A stretch of DNA of 64,000 nt from Legionella impletisoli (GTDB taxonomy: Bacteria; Pseudomonadota; Gammaproteobacteria; Legionellales; Legionellaceae): assembly GCF_900639875.1 (NCBI RefSeq), contig NZ_CAAAIA010000003.1, positions 124,001 to 188,000 on the forward strand, in the 5' to 3' direction. Of the stretch, positions 25,113 to 33,905 are shown piece by piece (within the stretch, counting starts at the first letter, position 1; each line of letters begins with the position of its first letter). The notes under the pieces were generated by a model. That model had not been told where the DNA came from, did no database searches, and saw nothing but the letters and a program-made list of their open reading frames with translations. Position numbers and translations under genes: made by a program.

Positions 25113-27305
25113 TTATCTCTCTCTTGTGTTTTCTTTGCTTAAAGTAAAGTAAAAGGTTGTACCTTTACCTACGTTTGATCTAAACCAAATTTTTCCATTG
25201 TAAAGTTCCACTATCTTTTTAGCCAACGTAAGACCAACACCTGTAGATCCATGCTCTTCTTTACTCCCCAGAGATTGAAAGAGCTCGAAAATTTTATCTT
25301 TATATCGCTCATCAATACCAATGCCATTATCTTTTACAAAAAACTCCCATTCCCTGCTAAGTTCGGTAACACCAATTAAAATTTTTCCTTGTTCTTTATC
25401 ATTAAACTTAATGGCGTTGCTAACTAGATTTTGAAAAACCTGGTGTATATGAAATTTTTCTGCAAAAATTATGGGCAATTTTTTTTGGATTTTAATTTCT
25501 ATATGGTCAGGTGGCATTAGAATGGTTTTAATCTCATCGATTAGCTTATTTAAATCGATTTTTTCTGACTTTTCTTTTATACGGCCAATTCTTGAATATT
25601 GTAATATCCCATCAATCAATCCCTGCAACTGGTTGACTCGGCTGCCTAGTAACTCTAAATATTCTTTGCCTTTATGATTTAATTTGTCATGATATTCTTC
25701 ATTAATCCATTCAGAGATAGTTGCAATTCCCCTTAGGGGTGCTTTCAGATCATGCGATACTACATAGGCGAATCGTTCTAATTCCTCGTTGCTCGCTTTA
25801 ATGGTATTTTCAGCTAGTTTTCTTTCAGTAATGTCAATAACAGAGGCTAAAACAAAAATTCCAGATTCTGTTTTTAAAGGGTTTAGCCCAATTTCTACAG
25901 GAAACTCAGAGCCATCACTTCGTAAGCCATATAGATCACGTGCTATACCCATTGCGCGTGTTTGCGGTTTCATAAAGTAAGCATTACGATATCTGGGATG
26001 ATTATGCCGAAAGCGCTCGGGTACTAAAAACTCAACCTTTTGTCCTATCAATTCTTCTTTTTTATATTTGAACATTTTAATTATTTGCTCATTCGCAAGC
26101 TCAATCTCACCCATTTTATTGACCATTAAAATACCAGAAGGGGTCGCTTCAATGGCTAAACGAAATTTCTCCTGCTCTTTTTTTCTTTCCGTTATATCAA
26201 CAACGGAGGCTAAAACAAAGCTCCCCTCTTCTGTAATCAAAGGGTTTAAGCCGATTTCAACGGGAAATTCCGTACCATCTTTCCGTTGACCAAACAAATC
26301 TCTGCCTGCCCCCATCAATCTGGCTTTAGGTTTTTCAAAAAAAACCAGGCGGTGCTCAGGGTGCTTTGCACGAAAACGCTCGGGAACCAGAATTTCAATT
26401 TTCTGTCCCATGAGTTCCTGGCGCTTGTAACCAAACATTTTAATAATTTGAGAATTTAAAAGCTCAATTTCTCCAGCGCGATTGATCATTATCATGCCTG
26501 TAGGAGCCGATTCAACAGCTAATTCAAAGCGTTGGGCCAGTCGTTTTCTTTCTGTGATATCGACAATCGAAGCAAATACAGTGTGGACCCCTTCTATGGT
26601 TAAGGGATTTAAACCGATTTCAACAGGAAATTCCGTACCATCTCTTCTTAAACCATACAAGTCCCGTCCGGCCCCCATTAGGCGGGCTTTGGGATCCTTA
26701 AAAAAAGCTTTTCTATAGAGTGGGTGTTTGGCCCGAAATCGTTTGGGTACGAGCATTTCAATTGGCTTTCCAATGAGCTCATCTCTGGAATATCCAAACA
26801 TGTGCTCAAGTTGCTCATTCACTAGTTTCATAGTGCCCGAGGCATCAATCATGAGTATTCCGTTTGGTGCTGCCTCCACAGCCATTTCAAATTGTTTTTG
26901 CTCTTGTATGACAAAAGGTATTTCTCTTATAATGGAAGCGACACCAAGAATTTCTCCAGAATGATCAATTATGGGCGAGAGGGAAAGGGAAACCTTCATT
27001 TCCACTCCATCCCTTTTGAGATGGACGCTTTCAAAATGCTCGATTTTTTTACCTTTTTTTACGTTTTTTAATTTTTTTATGTGTTCTGTTTTTCTATCAG
27101 CCGCGAGGAAATAATCGATTGATAATCCAATAATTTCTGAAGCTTTAAACCCATATAAATTTTCAGCTGCTTTATTCCAACTTAGAATGGTTCCTGCAAA
27201 GTCATGCCCAATAATTGCATCATTACTTGATCTAATTATAGCTGCATAGAAAGCGTCGCTATCAAAAGGATTTTTTTTCTTTTTTGGCGGGTTTTTCGCG
27301 CTCAT
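25113..27305 (-). CDS. Soluble multi-PAS sensor histidine kinase
   Basis: The 730-residue kinase has four PAS/PAC units (about residues 14-135, 138-258, 260-380 and 383-500), then a HisKA dimerisation helix with VVSHDLKAPLRG (about residue 513) and a HATPase domain with NLVSNAIKFND, DNGIGIDERY and STGVGLTLAKKIVELYNG. No membrane segment is visible, so it is cytoplasmic. PAS units 2-4 are near copies of each other, sharing RFRAKHP and EFPVEIGLNPL, which points to tandem duplication. It forms an operon with the receiver gene 2 bases downstream. The ligand is unknown. Confidence 0.93.
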   Translation of the reverse strand: MSAKNPPKKKKNPFDSDAFYAAIIRSSNDAIIGHDFAGTILSWNKAAENLYGFKASEIIGLSIDYFLAADRKTEHIKKLKNVKKGKKIEHFESVHLKRDGVEMKVSLSLSPIIDHSGEILGVASIIREIPFVIQEQKQFEMAVEAAPNGILMIDASGTMKLVNEQLEHMFGYSRDELIGKPIEMLVPKRFRAKHPLYRKAFFKDPKARLMGAGRDLYGLRRDGTEFPVEIGLNPLTIEGVHTVFASIVDITERKRLAQRFELAVESAPTGMIMINRAGEIELLNSQIIKMFGYKRQELMGQKIEILVPERFRAKHPEHRLVFFEKPKARLMGAGRDLFGQRKDGTEFPVEIGLNPLITEEGSFVLASVVDITERKKEQEKFRLAIEATPSGILMVNKMGEIELANEQIIKMFKYKKEELIGQKVEFLVPERFRHNHPRYRNAYFMKPQTRAMGIARDLYGLRSDGSEFPVEIGLNPLKTESGIFVLASVIDITERKLAENTIKASNEELERFAYVVSHDLKAPLRGIATISEWINEEYHDKLNHKGKEYLELLGSRVNQLQGLIDGILQYSRIGRIKEKSEKIDLNKLIDEIKTILMPPDHIEIKIQKKLPIIFAEKFHIHQVFQNLVSNAIKFNDKEQGKILIGVTELSREWEFFVKDNGIGIDERYKDKIFELFQSLGSKEEHGSTGVGLTLAKKIVELYNGKIWFRSNVGKGTTFYFTLSKENTRER

Positions 27306-27442
27306 TTTTTTGCTTCATTCCTTTGTTTTGAAATGTTTACCAATGCTATTATTTTAGTTTATGTCAATACGCTGATAATTGCTTAAAAATAATTTTACTT
27401 GGCTTTTCTATATTCGTCGTTAGCAAAAATTAGTGGCGTGGC

Positions 27443-27504
27443 ATATACCCGTAATCGTTCAAAATGCGTCTAAAATCTCGCATTTTGAACGATTACGGGT
27501 ATAT
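27443..27504. repeat. Perfect long inverted repeat (26-base arms)
   Basis: Positions 27443-27468 and 27479-27504 are exact inverse complements around a 10-base loop (TCTAAAATCT). This is far longer than a terminator needs and no T-run follows. It lies between divergent promoters, 33 bases before the thioesterase start. The outer sequence ATATACCCGT recurs at 53990, which hints at a dispersed palindromic family. Confidence 0.8.
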
Positions 27505-27536
27505 AATCTATTTGAGTTTCGAAATGTTATAGAATT

Positions 27537-27986
27537 ATGGATAAAAAAAATCAGTTTATTTGGTTTCAAGAAATCACTATTAATGATTTAAATCGTCGTG
27601 GTGAAAATACAATGGCCGCTTATCTTGGGATAAAGTTTACCGAGATAGGTGAGAACTTTTTAACTGCAACCATGCCAGTGAATGAGCGCACTAAACAGCC
27701 AATCGGAATTTTACATGGCGGTGCTAACGTTGTTCTAGCGGAGACGGTTGCCAGTACAGCCGCTAATGCAGTTGTTGATTTAGAGAAATTCTATTGCGTC
27801 GGTTTAGAAATTAATGCTAATCATATCCGCTCTACACGAGAAGGGGTAGTTAGAGCCGTTACTTATCCCATCCATATTGGCCGCACCACTCATGTTTGGC
27901 AAGTGGATATATATAATGAAGAAGGAAAGCAAACGTGTATTTCTAGAATGACTGCTTCGGTTATTTCTCGCGAACAAAAACCGTAG
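27537..27986 (+). CDS. Hotdog-fold acyl-CoA thioesterase (PaaI/MenI-like)
   Basis: The 149-residue protein has the hotdog thioesterase pattern: MAAYLGIKFTEIGENFLTA, then PIGILHGGANVVLAETVAST with the HGG-x8-E active-site arrangement, and HIRSTREGVVRAVTYPIHIG. It resembles YdiI/EntH and MenI enzymes that cleave aromatic or fatty acyl-CoA. The product length is typical. It is monocistronic, preceded by the long inverted repeat. The substrate is not deducible. Confidence 0.88.
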   Translation: MDKKNQFIWFQEITINDLNRRGENTMAAYLGIKFTEIGENFLTATMPVNERTKQPIGILHGGANVVLAETVASTAANAVVDLEKFYCVGLEINANHIRSTREGVVRAVTYPIHIGRTTHVWQVDIYNEEGKQTCISRMTASVISREQKP

Positions 27987-28176
27987 AATTTCTAGAACAA
28001 CGCTATCGGCTTTTTCGTTTCGTATCAATCATCCCAATTAGGATTCATCTTTTCAATCAAATCGAATTTGCTCAAATGATTAGTTCCAAGATTAAAGCTT
28101 ATTCATCCGTATTTTTTACGGATAGGATTTAACACTGTGATTTTTTAAATTAATCAAAATTTTTTCATAAGGGATA

Positions 28177-28734
28177 ATGGTGACTTCTATATGTGTTTAT
28201 TTGGGTGCTTATCACGGGAATGATGAATTATTCCAGACATCGGTGCAATTGACTGCGTTAGAAATTGCAAAAAAAGGATTCACACTCGTCTACGGCGGGT
28301 CAAGTTTAGGGCTTATGGGATTGTTGGCAAATACCGTCAAAGCCTGTGGAGGACGGACCGTTGGTGTGATTACAAATCAACTAATTCAAAAAGAAAAGCC
28401 GCTTTCTACATTAGATGAGTTGCATATAGTGAATACTATGCAGGAACGAAAACAATTCATGCAACAAAAAGCCGATATGTTTTTGGTCATGCCAGGTGGG
28501 TTAGGGACTTTGGAAGAAGCATTTGATACATGGAATGCTATTAAAATAGGACTCTTCGATAAGCCCATAGGCTTCTTAAATGTTGCTGGATATTTTGATG
28601 ACTTGTTTAAATTTATTCTCTCTTGTAAAAATTATGGATTTGTATCGGATAATCATTGTACAATTCCCAAAATGAGTTCAAACATTACTGAATTGTTAAC
28701 AGAAATGATAAGCACCTCCTTGGTTTCGACTTAA
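28177..28734 (+). CDS. LOG-family protein (cytokinin riboside phosphoribohydrolase-like)
   Basis: The 185-residue product has the Rossmann-like LOG signature: LVYGGSSLGLMGLLAN near residue 40 and the catalytic MPGGLGTLEEAFDTW (about residues 107-121), whose PGGxGTxxE motif defines the family. Members release a nucleobase from nucleoside monophosphate. Length is normal. Its stop is 16 bases before a LuxR-type regulator in the same direction, so the two could be co-transcribed. Confidence 0.9.
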   Translation: MVTSICVYLGAYHGNDELFQTSVQLTALEIAKKGFTLVYGGSSLGLMGLLANTVKACGGRTVGVITNQLIQKEKPLSTLDELHIVNTMQERKQFMQQKADMFLVMPGGLGTLEEAFDTWNAIKIGLFDKPIGFLNVAGYFDDLFKFILSCKNYGFVSDNHCTIPKMSSNITELLTEMISTSLVST

Positions 28735-28750
28735 ACTTACAAAAGCCTTC

Positions 28751-29590
28751 ATGACAGGAATAGATTTAGATAAATCACAGGTTTTAGATAGTAGTCAATG
28801 GGTAAAAGAACTGTGCGATCCCATTTTGTCTCAGGTTGGGATTAGCTACTTTAATTACATAAAAATTTATCATCAAGATTGCTCAAGAGAGTTGCTAACC
28901 AATAATCCAGAGTGGATTAGTCATTTTTACAAAAATGCACTTTATAATTCGATCGGTGCCATTGATGTCGAGCATTTACTACCCAAGGGTTATTTTTTGT
29001 GGTCAGAAATGGATATTAAAGATCCGATTTATCTTCAGGGCCGAGATTTTTTTGATATCGATCATGGGATTAGTTTTGTAGTAAAACGAGACGATGTCAC
29101 CTATTTGTATATTTTTGCTGCAAATCGATCACAACATGAGATTAATAATTTTTACGTTAGAAATATCGATTTACTTCAGCACTTTATTCACTATTTTAAT
29201 GATTCTGGGCAACATTTAATTCAATTGGCTGGGAAAAATAGAATTTACTTGCCTGAACCACAAATTATCTATCCACGAGCGGTTAGCCCTTATTCTCTTT
29301 CTCATGATGCAAAAAAACAATTTTTTGAGGCTACCAAAATTAGTCGATATTTTTTATTGAATGAATCCGATGATCTTTATCTTACCCCCAAGCAAGCGGA
29401 TTGTGCTGCGTTATTAATTAAAGGATTTACCTCAAAAGAAATCGCCAAAAAAATGAACCTGTCTTATCGAACGGTTGAAGGCTATGTGCTTGAAATTAAG
29501 AAAAAAATACAGGAGAAAATTGGTGCAATATCAAGGGATAGACTAATAGAAATTTTAAGTGAATCGAATCTTTCTTTACAGGATAAGTAG
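28751..29590 (+). CDS. LuxR-family transcriptional regulator
   Basis: The 279-residue protein ends with a LuxR-type helix-turn-helix: LTPKQADCAALLIKGFTSKE then IAKKMNLSYRTVEGYVLEIK (about residues 212-262). The N-terminal 190 residues form a sensing domain rich in aromatic residues that I cannot assign; they do not clearly show the acyl-homoserine-lactone contact pattern. The length is near that of LuxR solos plus about 30 residues. It follows the LOG gene by 16 bases. Confidence 0.86.
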   Translation: MTGIDLDKSQVLDSSQWVKELCDPILSQVGISYFNYIKIYHQDCSRELLTNNPEWISHFYKNALYNSIGAIDVEHLLPKGYFLWSEMDIKDPIYLQGRDFFDIDHGISFVVKRDDVTYLYIFAANRSQHEINNFYVRNIDLLQHFIHYFNDSGQHLIQLAGKNRIYLPEPQIIYPRAVSPYSLSHDAKKQFFEATKISRYFLLNESDDLYLTPKQADCAALLIKGFTSKEIAKKMNLSYRTVEGYVLEIKKKIQEKIGAISRDRLIEILSESNLSLQDK

Positions 29591-29670
29591 TTTATACGGT
29601 AATGATTGTGCTCGAAAATGTATAAAATTCACACTCTGATTAAAAAGAGATAAATAACTTGGAGTATCTT

Positions 29671-29928
29671 GTGAATAGGACAAAAGAGGGATCGGATACG
29701 GAGATTTGTGTCAAGCTAGGATACAAAAAACATAAACAAAAATTACTAATCCAAGCCTTGCTCACCCATTGTGAAATAAATTTTGAAATCATGGCGCAAC
29801 TTGTAGGCGTTTCTCTCCAAAAATTACTCGATGTCTATCGAGGTAAAGATTATTTTAAAGCGGACAAAGCCACGAGATTAGTTCAATTATTTTTAATTCG
29901 ATTTGCAGATGACATCAGTTTTTTGTAA
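29671..29928 (+). CDS. Small protein with possible helix-turn-helix
   Basis: The 85-residue product has a basic centre (GYKKHKQKLL) and a segment, EIMAQLVGVSLQKLLDVYRG, that looks like a helix-turn-helix. It does not match a family I know. GTG at 29671 is chosen because GGAG at 29661-29664 gives normal spacing; the frame also has a TTG at 29659 overlapping that site. Confidence 0.58.
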   Translation: MNRTKEGSDTEICVKLGYKKHKQKLLIQALLTHCEINFEIMAQLVGVSLQKLLDVYRGKDYFKADKATRLVQLFLIRFADDISFL

Positions 29929-30013
29929 TGTACTACAATAGAACAGCACTGGGATTTCTTATCGCTTGCGATGGAGCATATTCACGTTAACATGGCCGAA
30001 CTCGATTTTTAAT

Positions 30014-30433
30014 ATGACTTTTAAAGTAGATGAACGAATCCAATCGACAAGCATTGAATTGATAGATTGGCCGCTATCCAGACTTTTTTTGAAAGATGAA
30101 TCACGATTTCCTTGGTTTATTTTGGTTCCGAGGATAGATGGAATCGAAGAAATAAATCAGCTTGATAAGACTGATCATAATCAGCTCATGCAAGAAGTTT
30201 CTCAATTATCATGTCAGATTCAAGAAATGTTTAACCCCTTTAAAATTAACGTGGCAACCTTAGGTAATATAGTTCGACAGTTGCATGTTCATGTGGTTGG
30301 GCGGTATGAAGATGATCCGTTCTGGCCATATAGTATTTGGCAACCATCATACTCGCCCACACCATATGCACCCCAAAAGCTGATACAGGTAGCAGATCAA
30401 ATAAGAGAATGTTTAAAAAATACCTCAGTTTAG
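30014..30433 (+). CDS. HIT-family hydrolase
   Basis: The 139-residue protein has the HIT pattern: LKDESRFPWFILVPR near residue 28, NVATLGNIVRQLHVHVVGR (about residues 78-96) with two of the three triad histidines in HVH, and the third position replaced (HVHVVGR rather than HxHxH). The RQLHVHVVGRYEDDPFWP variant is usual in a proteobacterial HIT subgroup. It probably cleaves nucleotide-phosphate derivatives. The ATG at 30014 is preferred to a TTG at 29966. Confidence 0.85.
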   Translation: MTFKVDERIQSTSIELIDWPLSRLFLKDESRFPWFILVPRIDGIEEINQLDKTDHNQLMQEVSQLSCQIQEMFNPFKINVATLGNIVRQLHVHVVGRYEDDPFWPYSIWQPSYSPTPYAPQKLIQVADQIRECLKNTSV

Positions 30434-30484
30434 ATGCACACTATTATTAAATATAGAAAGGAATCTCAAGTAGCTGGCAGTAAA

Positions 30485-31360
30485 TTATTTCATTCCCAAA
30501 GTACGATTGGCTTGTTCTACAGGGGGTGATGTTGTTGGGGTTTCCGCTTTTGTAGTTTGTGTGTTTGAAGCTAAAGGTTTTGCTAATAGATGTTTTTGGA
30601 ATTCATCTTCGTTTTTGAAGCTGTGCAGTGTTTTTCCATCGCTATAATAAACGGCAGAACTTTTCAAATCCTTGGCGATAAATTTTTTACCCTCACTAGC
30701 AAGTGCATGTAAAAAGACTTTCTTCGAATCTTTAGTCGGGAAACTTAATTGAATAGACGTGTTATTATTTATTATTGGTGGCGCGTTATAACTTGGACTA
30801 CCTTTGCCTACTGTACTTCTCATAAAAGTGTGGTAATGGTCCGAAATAGTTTTCAATTCATTTTGGGAGCCGGCCTTAGAAACCTCCACAATGTCAGTGT
30901 TTGATGCTCCTTTTGGTTTAGTCATGGCGGTCGTTGCACCTACAACGGCGGCCGTCTCACCTACGGCTAAGGGGGCCGAAGGTTTGGTTACTTCTTCTGA
31001 TTGGGGCTTTGTCTTTTTGGAGGTGGCTGCCGCGGCCGCTGTTACCCCTGTGACTAAGGATACTGAATCCTCAGTTGTTTTAGAGGGAGGCGTTGCGGAT
31101 GCAGCGGTCAAATTTGGTTTATCGATAGGATTTTCTTCAGGGACGTTTTTGTAACCAGTTTTCATTTCATTCCACCACTGCTTTGTTTGATCCCGTGCGG
31201 CTTTTGTTAATTCATAGCTCACTCCTTCGGGATTAAACATTTCTATGTTGACTGCTGCCATTGCTGTTTCGAATGTAAATGCTAAAGCAGTTAGTATACC
31301 GGTTCCAATAGCTCCAAAGAATCTCCCGATTCGGCCTGGCCAACCAATTTTTTTCTTCAT
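30485..31360 (-). CDS. Unrecognised protein with N-terminal hydrophobic segment
   Basis: The 291-residue product starts with a basic N-terminus and one hydrophobic segment (FFGAIGTGILTALAFTFETA), then a low-complexity Ala/Thr/Pro/Lys linker (about residues 75-165). A folded-looking C-terminal part with KKVFLHALASEGKKFIA and a Thr/Pro-rich tail follows. GGAGAAAGT just before 31360 decides the start over an ATG at 31387. I do not know the family. The linker and the Legionella-like setting make an effector or envelope role possible, without proof. Confidence 0.62.
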   Translation of the reverse strand: MKKKIGWPGRIGRFFGAIGTGILTALAFTFETAMAAVNIEMFNPEGVSYELTKAARDQTKQWWNEMKTGYKNVPEENPIDKPNLTAASATPPSKTTEDSVSLVTGVTAAAAATSKKTKPQSEEVTKPSAPLAVGETAAVVGATTAMTKPKGASNTDIVEVSKAGSQNELKTISDHYHTFMRSTVGKGSPSYNAPPIINNNTSIQLSFPTKDSKKVFLHALASEGKKFIAKDLKSSAVYYSDGKTLHSFKNEDEFQKHLLAKPLASNTQTTKAETPTTSPPVEQANRTLGMK

Positions 31361-31513
31361 ACTTTCTCCAGGGAAGATGTGTGCCATTAAATAAGTAAAT
31401 TATTTTCAATGACGATGATAATTTAAACGCTTGCCTATTCCCTCTCTTTACTAAGTATAGCTAAAAATTTTGCTATCATGATTTAGGAAAGTATTTTAAG
31501 AGCATCAAAGGTC

Positions 31514-31918
31514 ATGATTAGTAAAGAGAAATGGGAAAAGTTAGCGGAATGGATGGATAATCTTCATTTAAATGAAGCGGATCTCATCGAGAAATTTATT
31601 TTAGGAAGCGGAAAGGGCGGCCAGAAGCTACACAAAACCGCCTCTACAGTTTACTTAAAACATATTCCATCCAGCATGGAAGTTAAATGCCAAGAATCTA
31701 GAAGCCGTGAAGAGAATCGTTATTTTGCAAGGCTTCGTCTTTGTGAAAAATTGCATTCAATTCTCAAAGAGGAAAAAACCAAAGCACAGCAAAGAATTGA
31801 GAAGTTAAAACGCCAAAAGAAAAGACGCTCACGACGCACTAAGCAAAAAATGCTGGATGAAAAATCTAGGCAAAGCCAAATAAAAGAATTAAGAAAAAAA
31901 CTCCAGCCTGATGAATAA
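31514..31918 (+). CDS. RF-1-domain (GGQ) peptidyl-tRNA hydrolase, ArfB-like, chromosomal copy
   Basis: The 134-residue protein carries GSGKGGQKLHKT and a basic tail (RQKKRRSRRTKQKM), as in the island copy at 9778-10188. The two proteins agree over nearly the whole length, differing mostly at the N-terminus, around residue 70-90 and at the tail. Codon-recognition domains are absent, so a stop-codon-independent rescue role is likely. It stands alone between divergent or unrelated genes. Since it lies outside the attachment repeats, it is the probable resident version. Confidence 0.86.
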   Translation: MISKEKWEKLAEWMDNLHLNEADLIEKFILGSGKGGQKLHKTASTVYLKHIPSSMEVKCQESRSREENRYFARLRLCEKLHSILKEEKTKAQQRIEKLKRQKKRRSRRTKQKMLDEKSRQSQIKELRKKLQPDE

Positions 31919-32013
31919 AGCGTCCAACGTCGAAGCTTTTTATCAAAAGCATGTTGTTCCTCGCTTTAGTTTAATGACGGTATTGATTTATAAGGGATGA
32001 AATGTTTGCACAA

Positions 32014-33270
32014 CTAAAATCTCGCATGTTCATTGGTCATGGGTATAGGTAATCCCGGACTTGTCGGATTGTTAATGCCTTTAGGTTTATTTTTAGATGA
32101 CTTCCCAAAAAAAGTGATTTGGGAAGCATCGCTGTAACTAAAGAGTTTTGATGTATTACTTAAATCGTGCTCCGAAATCACACTAATAAAACGGAATATA
32201 GGGGCTAAAATATGGGTGCCAAACCAAGTATCGAGTTTAGGGTGAAAACGCTTAATATTTGTTGGAGCTTGTTTAGTGCCAATCGTAATTTTATCGGTAT
32301 AAGTAAGGCAATCATTGGAGCCTGCTTTGTACTTATTCCATACAAATCTTAAATTTTTGGGATGGGTTGTTGCAAGCTTTCTATCCAAAGTCAGCATATC
32401 GAACAGTAGTTGTCCTTTGACTGTTCTCGTTTCAGCTTGCTCGATCCAATTTGGTGAGCTCAGTCTGTCGCCAAACTCCATCGGGATCCCCCATTGACCA
32501 TTGATTTGATAACGAATCAAGGTATGGTGGCCGAGAGAGCCATCAAATTCGCGATCAATTAGCCCTGAAGGGGTGGTGCAAATTTCATAGGTTTGATTTT
32601 CATGAAGAAATGTTTCAAAGGCTAATTCAGGATTCTCGAAATCAGCAAAAAATTTAGAAATTAGCGCTTGTTTGGTTTCCCGTTGATAATCCTCGTGAGT
32701 TTTACGATCTACATTTAATTCAGCGTTTAACTGTTTTAGACTATTAAGGCAAAACTCAAGTTTTAAGGTAAGTTTGGAGGTTAATAATTTTTTTGGCAGC
32801 ATATAACCAAGGATAATGCCAAGTCCTAAGCCAACTTGTAAGCCTGAAAAGCACCCTTTGAAAGGATTCGAATGGAAGAATAACCCTAGACCAAATCCCA
32901 CTACCATACAACTTAAACCGACTACGACGGCTGCGATTAAGCCAATTGTCATTTGCAATACAGAGCGAAGTTTAGATCCTATCGAATTTAAATGGGCAAG
33001 GCGTACTAAATCAGAAATTTCCTGGGTAATCTGTTGGATGCAATGCTCGGTATTTTCGTGATTATCCAACAATTGGAAGAAAGCTTGCAGAGCTATTGTT
33101 AGGTTACGAATTTTTTTCAAGAAGATAAAACGTTGCTCAACATCAGGATTTTGCTCCAAAATACTAACCATGAGCGTTAAATAATAATTGAATTCATTTG
33201 ACGGCAACGCTCGAATCGACTGAATTGTTTCTCTTAAAAGCGTTGAATCATTGTGTGAATTAAAACTCAT
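32014..33270 (-). CDS. Unrecognised 418-residue protein with two glycine-rich membrane segments
   Basis: The protein has an N-terminal helical region (about residues 1-100), a membrane hairpin (about 105-160: GLIAAVVVGLSCMVVGFGLG and LQVGLGLGIILGYML), a charged helical stretch, and a C-terminal domain (about 215-350) with GQWGIPMEFGDRLSSPNW and NLRFVWNKYKAGSND. I do not recognise it. It overlaps the PAP2-like gene upstream by 4 bases (ATGA), so it is part of an operon with that lipid enzyme and the glycosyltransferase. The size and layout would fit a membrane-associated effector, which is speculative. Confidence 0.65.
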   Translation of the reverse strand: MSFNSHNDSTLLRETIQSIRALPSNEFNYYLTLMVSILEQNPDVEQRFIFLKKIRNLTIALQAFFQLLDNHENTEHCIQQITQEISDLVRLAHLNSIGSKLRSVLQMTIGLIAAVVVGLSCMVVGFGLGLFFHSNPFKGCFSGLQVGLGLGIILGYMLPKKLLTSKLTLKLEFCLNSLKQLNAELNVDRKTHEDYQRETKQALISKFFADFENPELAFETFLHENQTYEICTTPSGLIDREFDGSLGHHTLIRYQINGQWGIPMEFGDRLSSPNWIEQAETRTVKGQLLFDMLTLDRKLATTHPKNLRFVWNKYKAGSNDCLTYTDKITIGTKQAPTNIKRFHPKLDTWFGTHILAPIFRFISVISEHDLSNTSKLFSYSDASQITFFGKSSKNKPKGINNPTSPGLPIPMTNEHARF

Positions 33271-33905
33271 CGCGTTAACTCATGAATTAAAAGTCGATAA
33301 TCTTCTGGAAAAAGCCATTGGCTGAATTTAAAAACACCATAAGTAATAAAAGGCGCTGCAAATACATCAATACTGTAATGAATGTGACCAAGAAGTACGA
33401 TGATTGCAAAAAATGAAGCGGCTATTAAGCCTAAGTGCCGGAGCGTTACATTTTGCCAAAACGTTAGTGCTATTAAAAAAGGACCACCCACATGACCTGA
33501 GAAAAATAAATCACAATCGTAAATTACAAATCGAGCTATATCTTTTGGGATGGTGAGGTGATTAGTCGGTACCCCTAAGTGAGTGAGACAAATAAACCCA
33601 CTTCGTACAAGAATAAAAATAGCAGCTGCTTTCGTGAAAAAAGATAAATAATATGGATGAATGATTAAATAGATAGCGAACAAAACCCAAAATAAAATTG
33701 CTATATAGATATGAATGGTCGTGACATTAAATAAAGGCAAATAATCAAGCAACAAGTCAGGGACGGAGTTGCCCGCCACCGTTGCTGTATAAGCTCCAGC
33801 CTTATTCATGATGATAAAACTCATGACCAAGAGCACCATGCCCTCTAGATTACGTCTTGTTAAAGAACGATTAATATTCTTTTTTACAGCGATGAATCGA
33901 GTCAT
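33267..33905 (-). CDS. PAP2-superfamily, sphingomyelin-synthase-like membrane enzyme
   Basis: The 212-residue protein has about six membrane segments. The motif pair DCDLFFSGHVGGPF (about residue 128) and GHIHYSIDVFAAPF (about residue 172) supplies the His, His and Asp expected of the catalytic triad in sphingomyelin-synthase/PAP2_C proteins (SGH-T and HY-S/T-I/V-DV motifs). Such enzymes exchange phospholipid headgroups. The general PAP2 class is firm; the SMS-like subclass is my reading of the motifs. It is coupled by 4-base overlaps to the GT4 gene upstream and the unknown gene downstream. Confidence 0.8.
   Translation of the reverse strand: MTRFIAVKKNINRSLTRRNLEGMVLLVMSFIIMNKAGAYTATVAGNSVPDLLLDYLPLFNVTTIHIYIAILFWVLFAIYLIIHPYYLSFFTKAAAIFILVRSGFICLTHLGVPTNHLTIPKDIARFVIYDCDLFFSGHVGGPFLIALTFWQNVTLRHLGLIAASFFAIIVLLGHIHYSIDVFAAPFITYGVFKFSQWLFPEDYRLLIHELTR

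Noticed and set aside
30891-31154. Ala/Val-rich plus-strand frame opposite the 291-residue protein
   Set aside because: It is a shadow of the Ala/Thr/Pro low-complexity linker on the minus strand, which has a good ribosome binding site.
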